DNA from: an uncultured Nitrosomonadales bacterium
GTDB lineage: Bacteria > Pseudomonadota > Gammaproteobacteria > Burkholderiales > Gallionellaceae
Assembly (NCBI GenBank): GCA_903934275.1
Contig: CAIZNF010000680.1
Span: 1 to 6,267, forward strand
Reading direction: 5' to 3'
DNA length: 6,267 nucleotides
Positions 1 to 3,917 of this stretch are shown piece by piece. Under the pieces are notes generated by a model that was not told where the DNA came from, did not search any database, and was given only the letters and a program-made list of their open reading frames with translations. The position numbers and the translations under genes are program-made. Position 1 is the first letter of the stretch; the number at the start of each line of letters is the position of its first letter.

Positions 1-22
1 AGTCCAGTATTACTTGTTGTTT

Positions 23-50
23 AATCGGCGAAAATCTGCGTAATCTGCGG
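23..50. repeat. Short degenerate direct repeat upstream of leuD
   Basis: AATCTGCG occurs at 33-40 and again at 42-49, and a related AATCGGCG lies at 23-30, giving three copies at about 9-10 base spacing. The 92 bases before leuD otherwise hold no recognisable gene. The frame shared with leuD happens to be open back to the window edge, but the upstream codons do not resemble LeuD. I see no convincing promoter here, so leuD is probably co-transcribed with an upstream gene, expected from family context to be leuC. The repeat could be a remnant of a dispersed intergenic element; that is inference. Confidence 0.45.
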
Positions 51-92
51 ACAACTGCTTTTTCTAGGATAAAGGAAATATCTAAGAGCATC

Positions 93-731
93 ATGCAAAA
101 ATTTACTTTACTCGATGGTTTGGTTATGCCGCTGGATCGCGCCAACGTGGATACCGATGCGATTATTCCCAAACAGTTTCTGAAGTCGATCAAGCGCTCC
201 GGCTTTGGCCCGAATGCGTTCGACGAATGGCGCTATCTGGATCACGGCGAGCCGGGCATGGACAACAGCAAACGTCAGGTCAATCCGGATTTTGTGTTGA
301 ATCAGCCGCGCTATCAGGGCGCACAAATTCTGCTGGCGCGCGAAAATTTTGGTTGTGGCAGTTCGCGCGAACACGCGCCCTGGGCGCTGGAAGACTACGG
401 TTTTCGCGCCATCATCGCGCCGAGCTTTGCCGATATATTTTTCAACAACTGCTTCAAGAACGGCTTGCTGCCGATCCGTCTCGATGCAGAAAAAGTGGAT
501 GCGCTGTTCAAGGCGGTGGAAACGAATGTTGGTTACAAACTGAAAATTGATCTGGAGCAGCAGAGCATCACTGCGCCGGACGGTACGGTGTACCAGTTTG
601 AGGTGGAAGTATTCCGCAAGCACTGCCTGATGAACGGGTTGGACGATATCGGCCTGACCTTGCAGCATGTGGGCGAGATTGCGGCTTACGAGGCGAAACA
701 TCGCGCGGCACAGCCGTGGCTATTCGCGTGA
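93..731 (+). CDS. leuD: 3-isopropylmalate dehydratase small subunit (LeuD)
   Basis: LeuD is the small, swivel-domain subunit of isopropylmalate isomerase. With the iron-sulfur LeuC subunit it converts 2-isopropylmalate to 3-isopropylmalate, the second committed step of leucine synthesis, in the cytoplasm. The 212-residue length is normal for proteobacterial LeuD. Family motifs are all present: [13 protein letters not shown] at residues 18-30, the substrate-loop motif [13 protein letters not shown] at 87-99, and [15 protein letters not shown] near 176-190. The ATG at 93 gives the usual N terminus ([22 protein letters not shown]). An AAGAG at 84-88 can serve as a short-spaced ribosome site, with AAAGGA at 71-76 further up. 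In related operons leuB follows directly; here a toxin-antitoxin-like pair intervenes after 16 bases. No internal damage is seen. Identification is secure. Confidence 0.97.
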   Translation: MQKFTLLDGLVMPLDRANVDTDAIIPKQFLKSIKRSGFGPNAFDEWRYLDHGEPGMDNSKRQVNPDFVLNQPRYQGAQILLARENFGCGSSREHAPWALEDYGFRAIIAPSFADIFFNNCFKNGLLPIRLDAEKVDALFKAVETNVGYKLKIDLEQQSITAPDGTVYQFEVEVFRKHCLMNGLDDIGLTLQHVGEIAAYEAKHRAAQPWLFA

Positions 732-732
732 C

Positions 733-738
733 AGGTGG
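733..738 (+). promoter_or_regulatory. Ribosome binding site of the MNT gene
   Basis: AGGTGG lies just after the leuD stop codon and 9 bases before the ATG at 748. It decides the start of the nucleotidyltransferase gene. A longer reading in the same frame, opening at 667 inside leuD, would add 27 basic residues with no family counterpart, so it is rejected. Confidence 0.7.
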
Positions 739-747
739 AACGTACTC

Positions 748-1038
748 ATGCGCCTGAACGCTGAAGAGGCAGCCTCGATCAAACATATTGTCACCGAGGT
801 ATTCGGCGAAGATGCCAGCGTGAGTTTGTTCGGGTCGCGGGTAGATGATGCTAAGCGCGGCGGAGATGTGGATTTGTATGTGACTCCAGTGCAGCGGGAT
901 GGGTTATATATGAAACGCGTAACCTGTCTGGGCGAGTTGGAGCGGGCGTTGATGTATCCGGTGGATCTGGTGGTAGCAGAACCGGATGCGAGTCGCCCGA
1001 TAGACCGCATCGCACTAAAGACGGGGGTGATGTTGTGA
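748..1038 (+). CDS. Minimal nucleotidyltransferase, MntA-type antitoxin candidate
   Basis: This 96-residue protein is a minimal nucleotidyltransferase (MNT) of the DNA polymerase beta fold. The active-site signature is visible: LFGSR at residues 27-31, then DVDLYV at 40-45. That gives GS-x9-DxD with metal-binding D40 and D42, and a probable third acid, D73, in PVDLVV. The ending [13 protein letters not shown] matches the tail common to this family. In the characterised Shewanella pair, MntA is the antitoxin and AMPylates a tyrosine of the HEPN toxin; I infer the same role from the adjacent HEPN gene. The two genes overlap in a GTGA junction, which suggests coupled translation. Sampled GC is about 53%, between the leu genes and the HEPN gene. 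No gene symbol is given because assignment to MntA proper needs a homology search. A stand-alone role as an orphan transferase is less likely. Confidence 0.88.
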   Translation: MRLNAEEAASIKHIVTEVFGEDASVSLFGSRVDDAKRGGDVDLYVTPVQRDGLYMKRVTCLGELERALMYPVDLVVAEPDASRPIDRIALKTGVML

Positions 1039-1505
1039 ATAGCGAACTTATTGAGGCATTACGCGAGAAGCTTGGTCAGCTTCAAAAAATTCGCAGAAAC
1101 TTGGAGTATTCACACAAAAAAGTTGAGCGGTTTTGGCGCATAGATACTAACTTTGATGATTGGAATGAAGATCAGTTTGAATCTCTTGCAGCCTTTAAAG
1201 CACGTTTTGCCGAGTTTCAGGATCATTTGGCATCCGCGATGAAATTGATTGCGAGCATCGAGGGTGAAAGGGCAGAAGTTTTTACCTATGTGCTAAATTT
1301 TATGGTGCAAATTTATGTGCTCGAATCTGTTGATGAGTGGCGTAATGTGCGCGATTTAAGAAACGCGGCTACGCATGATTACTCTGACACGGAGGAGGTC
1401 AAGGCAATACATTTTCATCGCCTGGTACAACACACACATTATCTTTACGAAACTTTAGATAAACTGGAGCGTTTTGCTTGCACTGCCTACCCATTAAAAC
1501 AATAG
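1035..1505 (+). CDS. HEPN-domain protein, HepT-like toxin candidate (putative RNase)
   Basis: This 156-residue, mostly helical protein carries the HEPN signature R-x4-H-x-Y at R109, H114 and Y116 ([10 protein letters not shown]). In HEPN toxins the Arg and His form the RNA-cutting site at a dimer interface. In Shewanella HepT, the Tyr of this motif is the residue AMPylated by the MNT partner. All three are intact here, so an active, neutralisable RNase is inferred. The start is the GTG at 1035, inside the last codons of the MNT gene (4-base overlap), with GGGGG at 1023-1027 as ribosome site; an ATG at 1030 is out of frame. The stop codon lies within the leuB ribosome site. The protein is somewhat longer than many HepT proteins. 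The LRN…HDY form resembles HEPN partners usually annotated as hypothetical, so the exact subfamily is uncertain; an HI0074-like substrate-binding partner is the main alternative. Hand-counted GC over 1081-1500 is about 41%, far below leuB. Confidence 0.85.
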   Translation: MNSELIEALREKLGQLQKIRRNLEYSHKKVERFWRIDTNFDDWNEDQFESLAAFKARFAEFQDHLASAMKLIASIEGERAEVFTYVLNFMVQIYVLESVDEWRNVRDLRNAATHDYSDTEEVKAIHFHRLVQHTHYLYETLDKLERFACTAYPLKQ

Positions 1506-1508
1506 GGA
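1504..1508 (+). promoter_or_regulatory. Ribosome binding site of leuB, overlapping the HEPN stop
   Basis: AGGGA lies 7 bases before the leuB ATG at 1516 and shares bases with the TAG stop (1503-1505) of the HEPN gene. leuB translation initiation therefore sits directly at the end of the cassette. Confidence 0.65.
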
Positions 1509-1515
1509 ATCATAA

Positions 1516-2580
1516 ATGAAGATTGCAGTTTTACCCGGTGACGGGATTGGCCCAGAGATTGTCGCACAGGCGGTGAAAGTGCTGGAAGCGTTGCGCGGTG
1601 ACGGGCTGAAAATTGAGCTGGAATACGCGCACCTCGGCGGTGCGGGGTATGACGCGGCGGGCGACCCGTTTCCGCCTGCGACCGAGAAACTGGCGCTGGC
1701 CGCCGATGCGGTGTTGCTCGGCGCGGTGGGCGGTTATCAATACGACAACTTGCCGCGCCCGATGCGCCCGGAGCAGGGCCTGCTGCGCATCCGCAAGGGT
1801 CTGGGTCTGTTTGCTAACCTGCGCCCGGCGCTGGTGTATCCCGAGCTGGTGAATGCTTCCAGCCTGAAGCCGGAGTTGGTGTCGGGTCTGGATATTATGA
1901 TTTTGCGCGAGCTAACCGGCGACATTTATTTCGGCCAGCCGCGCGGCATCCGTACTATGGATAACGGCGAGCGGCAGGGCTTTGATACCATGCTGTACAG
2001 CGAATCCGAAATCCGCCGCGTGGCGCATGTCGGCTTTCAGATCGCATTGAAGCGCGGCAAGAAACTATGCTCGGTGGACAAGGCCAACGTGCTGGATACC
2101 AGCATGTTCTGGCGCGAGATTGTCATCGATGTGGCGAAGGATTATCCGGTGATCGAGTTGTCGCATATGTATGTGGATAATGCCGCGATGCAACTGGTGC
2201 GTGCGCCCAAGCAGTTCGATGTGATCCTGACTGGCAATATTTTTGGCGACATTTTGTCCGACGAGGCTTCGATGCTGACTGGCTCGATCGGCATGTTGCC
2301 ATCCGCGTCGCTGGATGCGCATAACAAAGGTTTGTATGAACCGTGTCACGGCTCGGCTCCGGACATCGCGGGCAAGGATATCGCCAATCCGCTGGCAACC
2401 ATTCTGTCGGTGGCGATGATGATGCGCTATACCTTCGCGCGCGAGGATATCGCGCAACGTATCGAAGCGGCGGTACGCAAGGTATTGCAGCAGGGATTGC
2501 GCACCGGCGATATTTACGAGGCCGGGATGCAGAAGGTTGGCTGTACGGCGATGGGCGACGCGGTGGTGGCAGCGCTGTAA
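1516..2580 (+). CDS. leuB: 3-isopropylmalate dehydrogenase (LeuB)
   Basis: LeuB oxidatively decarboxylates 3-isopropylmalate to 2-oxoisocaproate with NAD+ and a divalent metal, the third committed step of leucine synthesis; it acts as a cytoplasmic dimer. The 354 residues are full length. Visible motifs are GDGIGPEI (8-15), [15 protein letters not shown] (90-104), [15 protein letters not shown] (130-144), DKANVLD (188-194), the metal-binding stretch [18 protein letters not shown] (243-260), and the NAD-binding stretch [18 protein letters not shown] (275-292). By alignment in the head to the Thermus enzyme, substrate and catalytic residues are R93, R103, R131, Y138, K189, D221, D245 and D249. 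The 131-138 loop and NAD motif indicate isopropylmalate rather than isocitrate dehydrogenase. The ATG at 1516 gives the standard N terminus. leuB starts 10 bases after the HEPN gene and 21 bases before asd, so it depends on transcription through the cassette unless a promoter lies inside it. Confidence 0.97.
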   Translation: MKIAVLPGDGIGPEIVAQAVKVLEALRGDGLKIELEYAHLGGAGYDAAGDPFPPATEKLALAADAVLLGAVGGYQYDNLPRPMRPEQGLLRIRKGLGLFANLRPALVYPELVNASSLKPELVSGLDIMILRELTGDIYFGQPRGIRTMDNGERQGFDTMLYSESEIRRVAHVGFQIALKRGKKLCSVDKANVLDTSMFWREIVIDVAKDYPVIELSHMYVDNAAMQLVRAPKQFDVILTGNIFGDILSDEASMLTGSIGMLPSASLDAHNKGLYEPCHGSAPDIAGKDIANPLATILSVAMMMRYTFAREDIAQRIEAAVRKVLQQGLRTGDIYEAGMQKVGCTAMGDAVVAAL

Positions 2581-2587
2581 ATTATGC

Positions 2588-2595
2588 AAGGTGGA
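2588..2595 (+). promoter_or_regulatory. Ribosome binding site that sets the asd start
   Basis: AAGGTGGA ends 6 bases before the ATG at 2602. It lies downstream of another in-frame ATG at 2584, which has no comparable site. This choice also gives a protein of 367 residues, the same length as E. coli Asd, beginning [14 protein letters not shown]. Confidence 0.75.
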
Positions 2596-2601
2596 TTAGC
2601 A

Positions 2602-3705
2602 ATGAAAGTAGGAATGATCGGTTGGCGCGGCATGGTGGGTTCTGTACTCATGCAGCGCATGCGCGAAGAAAAAGATTTCGATTTGATCGATACGGTGTTT
2701 TTTACCACCTCCAATGCGGGTGGCGTAGCGCCTGCCGAAGGGCGCGGTGTGCCGCTCAAGGATGCGCACGACATCGGCGAATTGAAAGCGATGGATGCCA
2801 TTATTTCCTGTCAGGGCGGAGACTACACTACTGAAGTTTTTTCTAGGTTACGCGCGTCCGGGTGGAACGGATACTGGATAGACGCGGCTTCCACGCTACG
2901 CATGGAAAAAGATGCAGTTATCATCCTTGATCCGGTGAACCTCGACCTTATCAAGAAATCGCTGGCCAACGGCGGCAAGAATTTCATCGGCGGCAACTGC
3001 ACTAACAGTATCCTGTTGATGGGGTTGAGCGGCTTGTTTCATGCGGGGCTGGTGGAGTGGGTGTCTTCAATGACCTACCAGGCTGCATCCGGCGCCGGTG
3101 CGCAGAACATGCGCGAGTTGCTGGGCCAGATGGGGGTGGTCCATGCCTCTGTAGCCGACTTGTTGAATGATTCGAAGTCGGCCATCCTGGAGATTGATCG
3201 CCGCGTGGCTGAAAAGCTGCGCTCTGCCGATATGCCAACCGAGAATTTCGGCGCTCCATTGGCGGGCAGCCTGATCCCGTGGATAGACAAACAGCTCGAT
3301 AACGGTCAATCCAAGGAGGAGTGGAAGGGGCAGGCCGAGGTCAACAAGATACTGGGCACGGCGAAAACCATCCCGGTGGATGGCCTGTGCGTGCGTATCG
3401 GCGCGATGCGTTGCCACAGTTTGGCGCTGACCATCAAGCTGAAAGCAGACGTGCCGTTGAGCGAGATCGAAGCGCTGATCAAGGGCGGCAATCCCTGGGT
3501 CAAGTTTGTGCCGAACCAGCGCGAACAGTCGGTGCGCGAACTGACGCCGGTCGCGGTGACCGGCAAGCTGGGTGTGGCGGTCGGGCGTGTGCGCAAAATG
3601 GAACTGGGGCCGGAATATATGAGCGCCTTCGTTTGCGGTGACCAGTTGTTGTGGGGCGCGGCAGAGCCGTTGCGGCGCATGTTGCGTATCTTGCTTGACC
3701 GATAA
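2602..3705 (+). CDS. asd: Aspartate-semialdehyde dehydrogenase (Asd)
   Basis: Asd reduces beta-aspartyl phosphate to L-aspartate semialdehyde with NADPH. This is the branch point feeding diaminopimelate and lysine, threonine, methionine and the peptidoglycan cross-link. The protein belongs to the E. coli-type (Gram-negative) class and has the same 367-residue length. Seen motifs are the NADPH-binding GWRGMVGS (7-14), SCQGGDYT (69-76), and the active-site FIGGNCTNS (128-136) with nucleophile C133. Also present are Q160 in [12 protein letters not shown] and R265/H272 in [10 protein letters not shown], equivalent to E. coli C135, Q162, R267 and H274. All catalytic positions are intact. The gene follows leuB by 21 bases and is probably the last of the transcription unit, since a hairpin with a T-run overlaps its stop codon. 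The leuB-asd-fimV neighbourhood is the usual one in Betaproteobacteria. Confidence 0.97.
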   Translation: MKVGMIGWRGMVGSVLMQRMREEKDFDLIDTVFFTTSNAGGVAPAEGRGVPLKDAHDIGELKAMDAIISCQGGDYTTEVFSRLRASGWNGYWIDAASTLRMEKDAVIILDPVNLDLIKKSLANGGKNFIGGNCTNSILLMGLSGLFHAGLVEWVSSMTYQAASGAGAQNMRELLGQMGVVHASVADLLNDSKSAILEIDRRVAEKLRSADMPTENFGAPLAGSLIPWIDKQLDNGQSKEEWKGQAEVNKILGTAKTIPVDGLCVRIGAMRCHSLALTIKLKADVPLSEIEALIKGGNPWVKFVPNQREQSVRELTPVAVTGKLGVAVGRVRKMELGPEYMSAFVCGDQLLWGAAEPLRRMLRILLDR

Positions 3706-3722
3706 GCGGCAAGAATTTTTTT
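3689..3722 (+). terminator. Possible rho-independent terminator at the end of asd
   Basis: TCTTGC (3689-3694) can pair with GCAAGA (3709-3714) around a 14-base loop. Alternatively, GCTT (3693-3696) pairs with AAGC (3704-3707), with CTT (3690-3692) pairing AAG (3711-3713) around a bulge. A run of seven T follows at 3716-3722. The stem is short and overlaps the asd stop codon, so this is a weak-looking terminator. Its position, before a separate promoter region for fimV, supports the call. Confidence 0.4.
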
Positions 3723-3723
3723 C

Positions 3724-3748
3724 ACCCACTTGGGTTAAATATGTGGGT
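3724..3748. other. Small competing hairpins after asd
   Basis: ACCCAC (3724-3729) is complementary to GTGGGT (3743-3748), a 6-bp stem with a 13-base loop. The same ACCC (3724-3727) can instead pair with the nearer GGGT (3732-3735) around ACTT. The two folds exclude each other. No T-run follows, so this is not a typical terminator; its role, if any, is unknown. Confidence 0.3.
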
Positions 3749-3810
3749 AGTCAGCGATAACATACGCAAGGGTGCGGCGTTAAATAGTGTGCAAATTGCG
3801 GAGATTTTGA

Positions 3811-3838
3811 TTGCGAAATACCTCAATTAAGACATAAT
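3811..3838 (+). promoter_or_regulatory. Candidate sigma-70 promoter for fimV
   Basis: TTGCGA (3811-3816) and CATAAT (3833-3838) are separated by 16 bases in an AT-rich stretch and resemble -35 and -10 elements. Transcription would begin near 3845 and give a leader of roughly 70 bases containing the inverted repeat at 3848-3869. A second, weaker pair is TTGTGC (3857-3862) with TATTTT (3880-3885), 17 bases apart, overlapping the same repeat. The choice between them cannot be made from sequence alone. Confidence 0.4.
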
Positions 3839-3847
3839 GCGAAAAAT

Positions 3848-3869
3848 GTTATGAGCTTGTGCTTATAAC
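3848..3869. promoter_or_regulatory. 9-bp inverted repeat in the fimV leader/promoter region
   Basis: GTTATGAGC (3848-3856) and GCTTATAAC (3861-3869) form a dyad around the loop TTGT. As RNA, all nine positions pair, with one G·U at 3853/3864. No T-run follows, so it is not a standard terminator. It lies 48 bases before the fimV start, just after the -10 of one promoter candidate and over the -35 of the other. That would suit either a repressor/activator operator or a hairpin in the mRNA leader. The regulator is unknown. Confidence 0.5.
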
Positions 3870-3906
3870 TCCATGATGTTATTTTACTTGTTCAATAAAT
3901 AACCAT

Positions 3907-3913
3907 AAGGTGA
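3907..3913 (+). promoter_or_regulatory. Ribosome binding site of fimV (GTG start)
   Basis: AAGGTGA lies 4 bases before the GTG at 3918. An in-frame TAA at 3906-3908 excludes any earlier start. The next in-frame ATG (4050) would remove the signal sequence, so GTG 3918 is preferred. Confidence 0.65.
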
Positions 3914-3917
3914 TAGC

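Noticed and set aside
37..40. Fimbrial lipoprotein-type reading of FimV, and CRISPR or transfer-RNA signals
   Set aside because: The LSTC at FimV residues 37-40 lacks the usual small residue before Cys and FimV family proteins are not known to me as lipoproteins. No spaced identical repeats of CRISPR type and no cloverleaf structure were seen anywhere in the window. Coordinates given for the FimV item are residues.
667..747. Upstream extension of the MNT gene into leuD
   Set aside because: It adds an Arg-rich segment without family resemblance, and a good AGGTGG site precedes the ATG at 748.
2065..2589. Antisense open frame opposite the 3' half of leuB
   Set aside because: The + strand carries conserved LeuB metal and NAD motifs; the antisense product is His/Arg-rich and unrecognised.
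2584..2601. Earlier asd start at ATG 2584
   Set aside because: It adds MQGGLA before the standard N terminus, and the ribosome site AAGGTGGA lies inside that extension.
3067..3729. Antisense open frame of 220 codons opposite asd
   Set aside because: The + strand encodes an intact Asd with all catalytic residues; the antisense product is Gln/His/Arg-rich with no known domain.
3795..3815. Two ATTGCG copies 15 bases apart upstream of fimV
   Set aside because: Six-base matches in a short AT-rich gap are expected by chance; one of them is already used as a -35 candidate.
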